The notes: a model not told the origin generated them from the sequence alone. Shown: positions 49,536 through 59,415, counted from the stretch's first letter. The stretch: 64,000 bases of DNA from Chloroflexota bacterium (GCA_030611885.1 JAUWOY010000003.1:1-64000), one strand, 5' to 3'. Numbers and translations are program-made.

Positions 49536-50531
49536 ATGACGCGCAATAGATTTGCTTTGGGAGCGGCTTTTGTAGCCCTGTTGGTTCTCCTCTGGGCCAC
49601 GGGAGGGGCAGTGGCCGGCCCACCCCTTGAAGGGCCTGAGGGAGATGTCTCCATCGCCGCCACGGCGGGCAGCAAGATCAGCTACCAGGGCGTGCTGAAG
49701 GAGAACGGCAACCCGGTGACCGGTAGCCGGGATATGACCTTCCGCCTCTATTCCGATGATACCTGCTCCACTCAGGTGGGCGGCGATATCCTCAAGAGTG
49801 GCGTGCAGGTGACCAGCGGCCTCTTCAGCGTGGACCTGGACGTGGACCATAGCGACTTCAACGGCCAGGGGCTGTGGCTGGAGGTGGAGGTAGGCGGCAC
49901 CAAAATCGGCTGCGAAGAGATCCTGCCTGCGCCCTACGCGCTCAGTCTGCGGCCGGGGGCGGTCATCAGCGACACTACCAGTTACGTGGAACTGAATCGC
50001 TACTACAGGACGGGGGGGATGATTCCAATCACGAGTAAGTACGGGGTGTATGCCAAATCCGAGGGAGGGAGTTTGTTCAACCCTCGTTTTGGCCTGTATG
50101 GCTCAAGCAGCGGCCCCTACGGTTATGGTGTCGTTGGCGACAGTGACAGCGGGTATGGCGTGTACGGCCAGAGCAGCACCGGCGCCGCCATCTATGCCCA
50201 GGGGGATGCCAAGCAGAACCTAGCCGGTAATGGCCTGGTTAAGGCGGCCGTTTTTGCCTATTGCCATAGCTCAGGGTCCACAATCAACCGCTACTTCAAC
50301 AACGTCAATTCCAACCCTGTTACCATCACTAATGGATCGAGCGCTGGAGAGTGCACCATAGACTTTGACTTCGACATAAGCGATCGCTACTGGGTTGCTA
50401 CGGCAGTGTACTTTGGACCCCGCTTTGTCACTTGCCAGAAGTCGAGCAGCAGTGACAACAAGCTTGTCTGCTACCGCTTTTCTGCAGACGGGCACGGCCA
50501 GGGTGGCGACATCATGGTGCTGGTGTACTAG
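49536..50531 (+). CDS. Secreted surface protein, Gly/Tyr/Ser-rich
   Basis: About 331 residues with a signal peptide ('FALGAAFVALLVLLWATGGA' ending at 'AVAGP'). An N-terminal beta domain 'ISYQGVLKENGNPVTGSRDM' and 'TFRLYSDDTCSTQVGGDILK' is a common secreted-protein module. A central Gly/Tyr repeat follows ('PRFGLYGSSSGPYGYGVVGD'), and then a C-terminal beta domain with Cys pairs. It is likely exported and surface-bound or part of an extracellular structure. ATG 49536 lies 8 bases after AAAGGAGG. The next gene also encodes a secreted protein. Confidence 0.7.
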   Translation: MTRNRFALGAAFVALLVLLWATGGAVAGPPLEGPEGDVSIAATAGSKISYQGVLKENGNPVTGSRDMTFRLYSDDTCSTQVGGDILKSGVQVTSGLFSVDLDVDHSDFNGQGLWLEVEVGGTKIGCEEILPAPYALSLRPGAVISDTTSYVELNRYYRTGGMIPITSKYGVYAKSEGGSLFNPRFGLYGSSSGPYGYGVVGDSDSGYGVYGQSSTGAAIYAQGDAKQNLAGNGLVKAAVFAYCHSSGSTINRYFNNVNSNPVTITNGSSAGECTIDFDFDISDRYWVATAVYFGPRFVTCQKSSSSDNKLVCYRFSADGHGQGGDIMVLVY

Positions 50532-50571
50532 CCGGTGACCTGCCACGTGCAGTGCGAAAGGAGATGAAGTG

Positions 50572-51036
50572 ATGAACAAGCGAAAGATAGCCGCGCTGGC
50601 GGTGGCCCTTCTCTGCTTGCTGGTGGTGGCGGGCATGGCCTGGGCCAACGGCACGCCCAGCATCAACTGGTGGGTCATCGGAGGAGGGGGAAGGCACGCT
50701 GAAGCGGGCATCTACACCTTAGATGCCACCATAGGTCAGGCAGCGGTGGGAGTGGACACAGACGGGGACTACGAACTCTGCTCCGGCTTCTGGTGCGGAG
50801 TGGTGGAAGCAGCCACACCCACAACACCAACAGCCACGCCGACCAGCACGGCGACGCCCACTAGCACAGCCACGCCTACCAGCACGGACACCCCCACAGC
50901 CACACCGACTACCACGGCTACCTCTACGGCAACGCCCACAGCGACATCAACTAGCACGCCCACGGCGACACCGACGGGCACGGTCCCGCCAAGTTACTTG
51001 ATCTACCTGCCTATCACCGTGAAGAACTATCCGTAG
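50572..51036 (+). CDS. Secreted protein with Thr-Pro linker and C-terminal YLPITVKN motif
   Basis: 154 residues. Signal peptide 'ALAVALLCLLVVAGMAWANG', a short globular part ('GIYTLDATIGQAAVGVDTDG'), about 50 residues of TPT/TAT repeats, and the final 'PPSYLIYLPITVKNYP'. This Thr-Pro linker plus 'YLPxxxKN' ending is common in Chloroflexota secreted proteins and may be a surface-sorting or anchoring signal (inference from pattern). The repeat is mirrored in DNA as GCCACxCC-type units at 50815-50985. AAAGGAGATG lies before ATG 50572. Confidence 0.75.
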   Translation: MNKRKIAALAVALLCLLVVAGMAWANGTPSINWWVIGGGGRHAEAGIYTLDATIGQAAVGVDTDGDYELCSGFWCGVVEAATPTTPTATPTSTATPTSTATPTSTDTPTATPTTTATSTATPTATSTSTPTATPTGTVPPSYLIYLPITVKNYP

Positions 51037-51069
51037 AGGGACAAAGAGGGAGGTAAGCGTTCAGCCTCA

Positions 51070-51207
51070 GTGCGATCACGCGGGTTGATTAGACCTTTGG
51101 TCTTATCTAAACAAAGTGATCGCACGAGTGGGCGGCAAAATCGCGCCAGCGGTGGGCCAAACGTGGTTTCGATACGCCCTTTCAGGGCTACTCAACCGAC
51201 GTTTGGC
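51070..51207. repeat. Two adjacent cruciform-type inverted repeats
   Basis: First: GTGCGATCAC (51070-51079) / GTGATCGCAC (51116-51125), perfect, enclosing AGACCTTTGGTCT (51091-51103). Second: GCCAAACGT (51156-51164) / ACGTTTGGC (51199-51207), perfect, enclosing GCCCTTTCAGGGC (51176-51188). They lie in the leader of the flavoprotein gene and could be a structured RNA leader, a terminator pair or a mobile repeat. Confidence 0.6.
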
Positions 51208-51241
51208 TTCCCCCCTGACTGTTTACAAAGGGAGAAGGCCG

Positions 51242-52531
51242 GTGATAAAAGTCAAGGTTGATCGCTGCGGCTATTGCGGTGCTTGTGTTGGGGTTTGTCC
51301 TGTGGGAGCCATCGAGCTGGCGGAGACGCGCCTGCTCATCAGCGAGGCGTGTGTTGACTGCGGCTTGTGTCTGGCTGCCTGCCCGGTTGGGGCTTTGCAG
51401 GCGGAAGGCTATGCTGAGACCGACGCGGTTCCTCTCCGACGGCGCTACGATGTGGTGGTCGTGGGGGCGGGGCCAGGCGGATCGGTAGCGGCGAGGGAAG
51501 CTGCCAGGCTGGGCCTCTCGGTTCTGCTGCTGGAGAAACGCCAGGAAGTTGGCTCGCCGGTGCGCTGCGCGGAGGGGATAGCGCATGAGTTGCTTGCCCC
51601 CTTCATCGAGCCAGACCCCCGCTGGATCTCGGCTGAGGTGAGCAAGGCCCAGATCGAGGTCGTCGGGGATGGGACAACGGTGGCCAGGCAGGCTGAGGGG
51701 GGCAAGGGTTACGTCCTGGAGCGGCGCGTCTTCGACCGCGTCCTGGCCGAGGAGGCGGCCCAAGCCGGAGCTCAGGTGATGGTCAAGACCGCCGCCACAG
51801 GGCTCTTGCTGGAAGACGGTGTTGTGCGGGGCGTCGTCGCTCGTGGGCCTGCCGGGACCATGGAGATAGAGTGTGCGGTAGTCATCGGCGCCGATGGCGT
51901 GGAGTCGCAGGTAGGCCCCTGGGCTGGGCTGGACACCACCTTGCCCTTGAGAGATGTCATGGCCTGCGCCCAGTACCTGTTGGCGGGCATCGAAATTGAT
52001 CCCGCGCGCTGCTATTACTACGTGGGCCAGGGAGTGGCTCCCGGCGGCTACGCCTGGGTTTTCCCCAAGGGAGAGGGCAAGGCCAACGTGGGCCTGGGCG
52101 TCCAGGCCGACCTGGCGGCGGACTCGGCCCTGAACTACCTCACCCGTTTCATCGAGAGCCAACCTAATCTCGCTCAAGGCAGCCCTGTGACCCTGATGGT
52201 CGGTGGCGTGCCCGTGGCCGCGCCGCTCCCGCGCCTGGTGGCCAGCGGGCTGATGCTGGTGGGCGATGCCGCTCGCCAGGTGGATCCCCTGACCGGCGGG
52301 GGGATCGCCAACGCCATGCTCGCTGGCCGCTTGGCCGCTGAGGTGGCGGCCCAGGCCATCGCGGCCGGCGATACCTCGGCTGAGGCTCTAGCCCCGTACG
52401 AGGAGTGCTGGATGGCCAGTCGAGGCCGCAAGATGGCTCGCAACTATCGCCTCAAGGAGCGCTTCGGCCCCGACGAGCGGACTTCACCGGACTTCTGGCG
52501 TGTTTTCACAGTGGCGATAGGAGCGATCTGA
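51242..52531 (+). CDS. Ferredoxin-fused geranylgeranyl-reductase-family flavoprotein
   Basis: About 429 residues. The N-terminal 2[4Fe-4S] ferredoxin domain ('CGYCGACVGVCPVGAIELAE', 'CVDCGLCLAACPVGALQA') precedes a GGR-type FAD domain: 'YDVVVVGAGPGGSVAAREAA', 'EKRQEVGSPVRCAEGIAHEL', 'VVIGADGVESQVGPWAGLD' and 'LVGDAARQVDPLTGGGIANA'. GGR enzymes saturate isoprenoid double bonds using electrons from ferredoxin or NAD(P)H, and here the ferredoxin is built in. With Idi-2 and polyprenyl synthase in the region, a role in reduced isoprenoid chains is plausible. GTG 51242 follows GGGAGAAGG. Confidence 0.87.
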   Translation: MIKVKVDRCGYCGACVGVCPVGAIELAETRLLISEACVDCGLCLAACPVGALQAEGYAETDAVPLRRRYDVVVVGAGPGGSVAAREAARLGLSVLLLEKRQEVGSPVRCAEGIAHELLAPFIEPDPRWISAEVSKAQIEVVGDGTTVARQAEGGKGYVLERRVFDRVLAEEAAQAGAQVMVKTAATGLLLEDGVVRGVVARGPAGTMEIECAVVIGADGVESQVGPWAGLDTTLPLRDVMACAQYLLAGIEIDPARCYYYVGQGVAPGGYAWVFPKGEGKANVGLGVQADLAADSALNYLTRFIESQPNLAQGSPVTLMVGGVPVAAPLPRLVASGLMLVGDAARQVDPLTGGGIANAMLAGRLAAEVAAQAIAAGDTSAEALAPYEECWMASRGRKMARNYRLKERFGPDERTSPDFWRVFTVAIGAI

Positions 52532-52539
52532 TTCCCTGA

Positions 52540-52602
52540 TTGGAAATTGGAGGTTGGAAGTTGGAAGTTGGATATCCAATCTCCAATCTCTAATCTCCAG
52601 AA
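52540..52602. repeat. Heptamer text-like inverted repeat
   Basis: TTGGAAAT, TGGAGGT, TGGAAGT, TGGAAGT, TGGATATCCA and then CCAATCTCCAATCTCTAATC: tandem heptads followed by their complements, folding around TGGATATCCA. Same family as 26312 and 32097. Confidence 0.65.
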
Positions 52603-52616
52603 AAAAGGAGCGTATC

Positions 52617-53480
52617 ATGCCCATAGTCGGCGTATTAACAGACAGTTGTGCCAGCATCCCTGAGAAGTTGATCGGGGAGTTGAACATCAAGGTCGTCCCC
52701 TACTATCTCCACAAGGGCCAGGAAACCCTGCGCGATTTGGTGGACGTGCAGCGGGAGGAGTTCTTCCGTTGGCTTGCTACGGCCAAGGAGTTGCCCAAGA
52801 CGGCCAACCCTGGACCCGGGGACTATTTGGAGACCTTCAAGGAGCTGGCTCAGGAAGTACAAGAGATCGTCAGCATCCACATGACCTCCCTCGGCAGCGG
52901 GGCCTATCAAGCGGCGGTGATGGCCAGGGAGATGGCCGAGGAAGCCTTGCCCGATCTGCGCATCGAGGTCATTGACACCCGCAACGTGTCCCTCTGTCAG
53001 GGTTGGATGGTCATCGAGGCGGCGCGGGCGGCCCTGGCCGGCCAGGATTTGGGCGAAATCGTGGCTTTGGTCAGGGACATGATCCCCATCACCAGGATGA
53101 TCCAGACGGCCGACACGCTGCGCTATCTCTACATGGGGGGACGCATCGGCAAGGCCCAACACCTGCTGGGCTCGCTCCTCAACATCAAACCTCTGATCGG
53201 CATGGAGGACGGGGTCATCGTCCCCCTGGGGCAGGCTCGCAGCCGGTTGGGGGCCTATCGCAAGATTGTGGAGATGATGGAGAAGGACGTCGGCCACCTG
53301 GGGCGGGTCAAGGTAGCCTTCGTCCACGCTGCGGCCCTGGAGGAGGTGCAAAAGCTGCGGGCCATGGTGGAGGAGCGGCTGACTTGCGTGGAGGTGCTGA
53401 TGGCGGAGCTTTCGCCGGCCCTGGGCGTCCACACTGGCCCTGGCACAGCAGGGGTGTGCTATTTTCCTGTGACGGGGTGA
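52617..53480 (+). CDS. DegV family fatty-acid-binding protein
   Basis: 287 residues. 'VGVLTDSCASIPEKLIGELN' and 'IVSIHMTSLGSGAYQAAVM' (lipid-carboxylate site), then 'TRNVSLCQGWMVIEAARAAL' and the C-terminal 'SPALGVHTGPGTAGVCYFP'. DegV/FakB proteins hold a fatty acid for fatty acid kinase FakA. No fakA is adjacent. ATG 52617 follows AAAAGGAGC. Confidence 0.92.
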   Translation: MPIVGVLTDSCASIPEKLIGELNIKVVPYYLHKGQETLRDLVDVQREEFFRWLATAKELPKTANPGPGDYLETFKELAQEVQEIVSIHMTSLGSGAYQAAVMAREMAEEALPDLRIEVIDTRNVSLCQGWMVIEAARAALAGQDLGEIVALVRDMIPITRMIQTADTLRYLYMGGRIGKAQHLLGSLLNIKPLIGMEDGVIVPLGQARSRLGAYRKIVEMMEKDVGHLGRVKVAFVHAAALEEVQKLRAMVEERLTCVEVLMAELSPALGVHTGPGTAGVCYFPVTG

Positions 53481-53591
53481 TGAGTAACGAGGAACGAGTA
53501 AGGCCAACACCGTTGGCACGTCAACGTGGGCGGGAGAGATGGGTTTCCTCTCCCGCGCTCTTTGTTTAGAGAGGACGCTGGATGACAACGA

Positions 53592-53621
53592 TTAGACAGA
53601 GATTGGCTTTTGCGATATACT
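53592..53621 (+). promoter_or_regulatory. Possible sigma-70 promoter of mobA
   Basis: TTAGAC (53592-53597), 18 bases, TATACT (53616-53621). The transcript would start only a few bases before ATG 53631, so the mRNA may be nearly leaderless. Confidence 0.45.
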
Positions 53622-53630
53622 ATTGGGGAG

Positions 53631-54242
53631 ATGGGTAAGAGTGAGATTCGACGTCCTATCAGTTGCATCGTGTTGGCTGGGGGAGAGGGCAAGCGTCTGG
53701 ACACCGACAAAGCCTTCCTCAGAATAGGCGGCCGGGTGCTCATCGAGGGAATCGTGGAGAAAATGGCGCGAATCGGCGACGAAGTGATCATCGTCACCAA
53801 CTCCCCCCAGAAGTACGGCCATCTGGAGGCGAGGCTGGTGGGCGATATCTATCCTGGCAAAGGAGCTCTGGGGGGTATCTATTCCGGGCTCAGGGCAGCC
53901 CGCAGCGATTACGGCCTGGTGGTGGCCTGCGACATGCCCTTTCTGGACCTCAGGCTCCTGCGCTATATGATCCTCTTGTCCCCTGGTCAGGACGTGGTCA
54001 TCCCCAGGGTTGGTGAGTTGACAGAACCATTGCACGCCATCTATTCCAAGGAATGTCTCCAGCCTATGGAGCGACTGTTATCGGCTGGCCGTCTCAAGAT
54101 CATTGACTTTTTCCCTGAGGTGCGAGTGCGCTACGTCGAAGAGCAGGAGATAAAATTGTTCGATCCCCAGTGCCTTTCGTTTTTCAACATCAACACGCCC
54201 GCCGATTTGCAGAAAGCTCGGAACCTGGCGGGGAAGGAGTGA
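53631..54242 (+). CDS. mobA: Molybdenum cofactor guanylyltransferase MobA
   Basis: About 203 residues. GTP-binding 'CIVLAGGEGKRLDTDKAFLR', the second motif 'GDEVIIVTNSPQKYG' and 'LVVACDMPFLDLRLLRYMIL'. It attaches GMP to molybdopterin to make the bis-MGD cofactor of formate dehydrogenases and relatives. fdhD follows with a TGATG overlap, so the pair prepares the cofactor and sulfur ligand for a formate dehydrogenase encoded elsewhere. Confidence 0.9.
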   Translation: MGKSEIRRPISCIVLAGGEGKRLDTDKAFLRIGGRVLIEGIVEKMARIGDEVIIVTNSPQKYGHLEARLVGDIYPGKGALGGIYSGLRAARSDYGLVVACDMPFLDLRLLRYMILLSPGQDVVIPRVGELTEPLHAIYSKECLQPMERLLSAGRLKIIDFFPEVRVRYVEEQEIKLFDPQCLSFFNINTPADLQKARNLAGKE

Positions 54243-55009
54243 TGGTTATAGCCAGTCGGAGCTTGACCTATAGCAGTTATACTGCCACTGACATGACAAC
54301 TGTGGAGAAGGAGGTAGTGCGGGAGGTCCCCGTGACGGTGTACGTCAACGGCAGGGAGTTGATCACCTTCCTCTGCACTCCCCACAATCTGCGATACCTG
54401 GTGTTGGGTTTCCTCTATCTGGAGGGCATCATCGGTGGCCTGGACGAGGTCGCGCTGCTGCGGGTCTGCGACGAGGAGGAGATGGTCGAAGTGCGCTTGA
54501 CCCGCGACGTCGAGCTGCCGACCAGGCGCGTGCTCACCTCCGGCTGTGGGGGTGGCACTACCTTCGCCGATCTGACTGCGCAGACTGGCCGGATTGATTC
54601 AACTCTGAAAGTGACACCGTCCCAGATACTGGGCCTGATGCGCCGGCTTTATCGTCAGTCTGAGCTCTACCGCACCACGGGCGGCGTCCACACCTCGGCC
54701 CTCAGCGACGGCCAGAAGCTGCTGGTCGTGGCCTCGGACGTGGGCAGGCATAACACTCTGGACAAGATCCAGGGGCAGTGTTTGCTGGGGGGAATTGACA
54801 CCAGGGATCGCATACTTTTGACCACGGGGCGACTCTCGGCGGAGATGTTGAACAAGGCGGCCAGAATGCAGGTGCCCGTGTTGGTCTCGCGCACCTCGCC
54901 CACTGATCTGGCTGTGGAGCTGGCCAAAGCCTGGAACATCACCCTCATCGGGTATGCCCGTGGCGGGCAGATGCACGTCTACAGCGGTGAGGAACGAGTG
55001 AAGCTATAA
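54242..55009 (+). CDS. fdhD: Formate dehydrogenase accessory sulfurtransferase FdhD
   Basis: 255 residues. 'EVPVTVYVNGRELITFLCTP', 'NLRYLVLGFLYLEGIIGGL', 'TTGGVHTSALSDGQKLLVVA' and 'DVGRHNTLDKIQGQCLLGGI' are FdhD signatures. In the flexible loop, E. coli has CxxC, but here it is 'LTSGCGGGTTFADL' with a single Cys, which may still carry the persulfide. It passes sulfur from a cysteine desulfurase to the molybdenum cofactor. The start overlaps the mobA stop. Its 3' end overlaps the opposite-strand gene by six bases. Confidence 0.93.
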   Translation: MVIASRSLTYSSYTATDMTTVEKEVVREVPVTVYVNGRELITFLCTPHNLRYLVLGFLYLEGIIGGLDEVALLRVCDEEEMVEVRLTRDVELPTRRVLTSGCGGGTTFADLTAQTGRIDSTLKVTPSQILGLMRRLYRQSELYRTTGGVHTSALSDGQKLLVVASDVGRHNTLDKIQGQCLLGGIDTRDRILLTTGRLSAEMLNKAARMQVPVLVSRTSPTDLAVELAKAWNITLIGYARGGQMHVYSGEERVKL

Positions 55010-57064
55010 AGGAAAGGACCCTCGACCCACCTCGATAGGGCCAAGCCGTAGAGCATCACTGACAGGCTGGCCCCGTTCGTCCAACACCGAAGCCCTCACT
55101 CCCTCCGGATAGGTGTACATCCCCGTCAGCACCCAATACTCACCGGGTGGGGCGTCGGGAGCGATCGAGATGTCGAACCAACTGACGACCACATCCCCTT
55201 CCCGCCATTGACCGGCGGGGTAGCCGGGGCCATCCTTCTGCCCCCACCTTTGCCCCTCATCGTCAGTCAGATGGTTGAAGAAATGGTAGTTTGCCTCAGG
55301 TACTGTCCCCACTGTCCAATAGAGCGCCAGCCGCAAGGTGCCGCCTGGACTGACCTCTCCGCTCACATCGTAGCCCAGGACCTCCACGCCGTTGTCCAGG
55401 GCGACTGGCGTGTCCCCGTCCGCTAAAGATGCCTTGATGGGAATCAGGGACTCAGCATCGAAGCGGTAGAACCTGAAAGCATCTGGCCCGCCGCGTATAC
55501 TGATCCTCTCATTTGTGAGTTCCTGCGCATACTCATCCAGCACAGAGACGGCAGGAGTATCGCCGGGAGCCAGGAGGTAGAGAGCGTCCGCGCACGGGAA
55601 GACCAACGCCTCCTGATAGTTTATGAAGCGAGGGCTCATCTCAGGCTGGAGCAGGAAGTCGAAGACGGCTGGGGTTTCGTGCCAGGCGGGCACGTCGCCC
55701 TCCGAAAGGATCAGCACTTGCGCTCCCTCGGCCAGACGCTTCAATGACTCTGCCGCCTGGAGGTGGTATTTCACCGGCAGGCCGTGACCTCCAGTTGTGT
55801 CGTTGCGATCCACGAAGTTGTAAAATGCCTCCGTCAGGTGTACCTGCCAGAGAGCCAGGCCAATGATCAGGGCCACCAGGGAAACAGGCACAACCCTGAC
55901 CGCGAGAAGGCGTACTAACGGCGAGGGTTTCAGACTATCGGCCAGGGAACTGGGCCAATCGAGCACCCTGGTCACGAAGATGCCGATGATGATGAATTGC
56001 CCTGGATACAGCAGGATGAAGTAGTGGGGGTACACTGGCGTCGTGTGTCGGACGTAGAAGAGCACGGGCAGCAGTAGCCAGGCCAGCAGGATTGTAAACC
56101 TCGCCGTCTCATCGGAAACCCCGTCCTTTCGCCCACGCTGCCATCCTCTGAGAACCTGCCAGGCCAGATAAGCAGCACCACCGAGAAAGAGCCAGGTTTC
56201 GATGGCGTTTAACCAGGTGAAGTCCACGATCTCAGCCAGAAACCTTTCGAAGGATGCCCCTGCCAGGGCGTGGTAGCCCCGACCAGCGATGATCTGAGCG
56301 GCATATTGCGCGGACTTCAAGTCGAAAGTGCCGGGCCCTCTCGATGCCTCAATAAAAGTCCTGAGATTGGTCCAGCCGTGAGTGGCGTCGTAATAGATGT
56401 ATGGTGCGAAGATCAGCGCGAAGACAAGTAGACCGACCAACAGGGGGACGAGATTGATCCTAGCCTTGAAGACCAGTAGAAGCAAAACAACCAAGGGAAT
56501 GAGGGCCAGAGCCGAAAGGTGGAGTTGAATCAGACAGGCCAGCCAGAGGAGGACCAAGATCAGTTGCCTGGGCTTACGCTTGACTATCGTCGAGAAGATC
56601 GCCGCGAAAAACAGTCCGATGAACGGGGGCAGCAAGTCCTGGGCCCAGATCTTGCGCGAATAGAAGACCGCCCAGGGACTGACTGCGAAGAGCAGAGTTG
56701 CGATCAGCCCGACTTTCTCCCCAAAGTGCTTCCTGGCCAGAAGATAGCAGCCCAGCACCGCTCCCAAGTTGAGCAGGGCCATGAAGCCAGCGATGACAGC
56801 GGGGTTCCTGGAGAGCGAGACGGGGATGGCCATCAGGTAGGTAAAGAGCGGTGGGTTGGCCGCCCCAACTGACGAGCCGATGCCCACCAGCGGCGGACGG
56901 CCGCTGGCAAGAAACTCAGCCGCCCTGCTGCAGACGTGGGCTTCGTCCAGCTTGAATTCCGTCAACTCCAGGTTGCCCAAGCGCAGATAGGCAGCCAGGA
57001 GCATGATCGCAACCAAAGCAACCCTGGTCGTGGTTACCCCTCTTATCACTAACCCCTTTCTCAC
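55004..57064 (-). CDS. GT39-type (ArnT/PMT-like) membrane glycosyltransferase
   Basis: 686 residues. The N-terminus has a first membrane helix and the catalytic loop 'YLRLGNLELTEFKLDEAHVC' (Asp-Glu). About ten further helices follow (for example 'LGCYLLARKHFGEKVGLIAT', 'LVGLLVFALIFAPYIYYD') and a C-terminal soluble beta domain of about 250 residues. The family moves sugars from polyprenyl-phosphate donors to acceptors outside the membrane. The donor and acceptor are unknown. Its own promoter lies at 57128-57156. Confidence 0.8.
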   Translation of the reverse strand: MRKGLVIRGVTTTRVALVAIMLLAAYLRLGNLELTEFKLDEAHVCSRAAEFLASGRPPLVGIGSSVGAANPPLFTYLMAIPVSLSRNPAVIAGFMALLNLGAVLGCYLLARKHFGEKVGLIATLLFAVSPWAVFYSRKIWAQDLLPPFIGLFFAAIFSTIVKRKPRQLILVLLWLACLIQLHLSALALIPLVVLLLLVFKARINLVPLLVGLLVFALIFAPYIYYDATHGWTNLRTFIEASRGPGTFDLKSAQYAAQIIAGRGYHALAGASFERFLAEIVDFTWLNAIETWLFLGGAAYLAWQVLRGWQRGRKDGVSDETARFTILLAWLLLPVLFYVRHTTPVYPHYFILLYPGQFIIIGIFVTRVLDWPSSLADSLKPSPLVRLLAVRVVPVSLVALIIGLALWQVHLTEAFYNFVDRNDTTGGHGLPVKYHLQAAESLKRLAEGAQVLILSEGDVPAWHETPAVFDFLLQPEMSPRFINYQEALVFPCADALYLLAPGDTPAVSVLDEYAQELTNERISIRGGPDAFRFYRFDAESLIPIKASLADGDTPVALDNGVEVLGYDVSGEVSPGGTLRLALYWTVGTVPEANYHFFNHLTDDEGQRWGQKDGPGYPAGQWREGDVVVSWFDISIAPDAPPGEYWVLTGMYTYPEGVRASVLDERGQPVSDALRLGPIEVGRGSFPL

Positions 57065-57127
57065 AGCAGCCTCCAGGCTCCGTACTTACAACGCCGACAG
57101 ACTAACGGCAGATCAACGGCACGGTCT

Positions 57128-57156
57128 ATTATATCAAAGAAATCCGCTTCTGTCCA
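57128..57156 (-). promoter_or_regulatory. Sigma-70 promoter of the GT39 gene
   Basis: On the minus strand TGGACA (57156-57151), 17 bases, TATAAT (57133-57128), 64 bases before the start codon. The rest of 57157-57346 shows a TACAAT at 57287 that may serve the next plus-strand gene. Confidence 0.75.
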
Positions 57157-57346
57157 CATACTGACGGAGCAGCTTAGATCCTCCGCTCCCCCAAGCTGAA
57201 GGGGCTTTCAGGCTTGAGGCGGGTAGCACTCTTGAATCTATATCAAACCTTAACAACTCCTTCATCACCTCTTTATCTTAGTTTGGTACAATAGGGGCAG
57301 GTTAGGAAAGAGCTAACCCAAGTACCAAATGAGAGGAGGTGACAAA

Positions 57347-57883
57347 ATGAAAAAGAGGTTCATGATCCTGGCTGGCGCAGCACTGGCAGTAGTCTTGCTG
57401 GGAGCGGCTGTGGTTGTGCCTACCTTTGCTCAGGAACAGACACCCCCATCTGAAGCGCCATGCGGTGGTCACGGTGGAGGCTTTGGCCTATGGGGTGGCT
57501 CGTGGACGATGTTCGACACCGCGGCTGAGGCCCTGGGGCTGACCCCTGAGGAGTTCTTCGCTGAGTTGCACGCGGGCAGGACTCTGGCCGATATCGCCGA
57601 GGAGCAAAGCGTTGAGGTGGAAGCGGTGCACGATGCCATAAACGCCGTCCGGGTCGAGGCCATGAGAGAGGCCATCGAGCAAGCCGTGGAGGATGGACGC
57701 ATAACCCAGGAGCAGGCCGACTGGTTGCTTGAGGGGCTAGAGCAGGGCTTCTTCCCCATGGGCCGGGGCTCCAGCTTCGGGCATGGCATGAGGGGTGGCT
57801 TCGGGCGCGGGATGAAGGGTGGCTTCGGCGGGTTTGCCCCGCAGCGGGCCCCGTTCGGTGCTCCGAGTTCCTCCACACTCTAA
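57347..57883 (+). CDS. Secreted DUF2680-like protein, Gly-rich tail
   Basis: 178 residues. Signal peptide 'AGAALAVVLLGAAVVVPTFA' with cleavage near 'FAQEQ'. The middle ('AAEALGLTPEEFFAELHAGR', 'TLADIAEEQSVEVEAVHDAI', 'AVEDGRITQEQADWLLEGLE') has the repeated helical pattern of DUF2680-like exported proteins of unknown role. The tail is Gly/Phe/Arg-rich ('GHGMRGGFGRGMKGGFGGF'). ATG 57347 follows GAGAGGAGGTG. A terminator separates it from the HtrA gene. Confidence 0.75.
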   Translation: MKKRFMILAGAALAVVLLGAAVVVPTFAQEQTPPSEAPCGGHGGGFGLWGGSWTMFDTAAEALGLTPEEFFAELHAGRTLADIAEEQSVEVEAVHDAINAVRVEAMREAIEQAVEDGRITQEQADWLLEGLEQGFFPMGRGSSFGHGMRGGFGRGMKGGFGGFAPQRAPFGAPSSSTL

Positions 57884-57937
57884 AGATACGTAGATTATCC
57901 GCCCTGCGGTCGGCTGTGGAGGGCTGGCCGCGCTAGT

Positions 57938-57979
57938 GAGGGGAGCGAGACTCCGGTCTCGTTCCCCTCGTTTCATTTT
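57938..57979 (+). terminator. Terminator between the DUF2680-like gene and htrA
   Basis: GAGGGGAGCGAGAC (57938-57951) pairs with GTCTCGTTCCCCTC (57956-57969) with one mismatch, and GTTTCATTTT follows. It ends 12 bases before the htrA start, so some read-through is likely. Confidence 0.65.
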
Positions 57980-57990
57980 AGGAGAGGTCA

Positions 57991-59151
<1,161 letters not shown>

Positions 59152-59181
59152 ATGAACGTCGAATCTATCGGCCCTATAGCA

Positions 59182-59212
59182 AAAGCGGGAGGCGTTGTAC
59201 ACCTCCCGCTTT
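59182..59212 (+). terminator. Terminator after htrA
   Basis: AAAGCGGGAGG (59182-59192) and CCTCCCGCTTT (59202-59212), then GCTTTTAG. Confidence 0.8.
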
Positions 59213-59274
59213 GCTTTTAGCCCCCGTTTCAGCGAGGACCAAATTGGACCTAATGAGATCAGGGATGTCAAGCG

Positions 59275-59401
59275 GCCTAACGGAATAATCAGCCGCCCGC
59301 TGGTTTAGCAATTCTCCACAATCTGATTATAGTCAATGATTTGCATTTTTCGCGCCGCTTACCATCCGCCGAAGGCGGGTCGGCTACACGCGGAGTTAGC
59401 T
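59275..59401 (-). other. attC-like recombination site 1 (after the HEPN-like cassette)
   Basis: Plus strand GCCTAAC (59275-59281) and GTTAGCT (59395-59401) are the inverted core boxes. GCCGCCCGC (59292-59300) and GCGGGTCGGC (59375-59384) are the inner boxes, pairing with one extra base, as attC sites do. On the minus strand the core reads GTTAGGC. This is the outer limit of the array; sequence below it is the htrA terminator region. Confidence 0.65.
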
Positions 59402-59415
59402 GGCATTCGCGGTTT

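Noticed and set aside
50815-50985. DNA-level tandem repeat with possible structural role
   Set aside because: The periodicity follows from Thr-Pro codons of the secreted protein linker.
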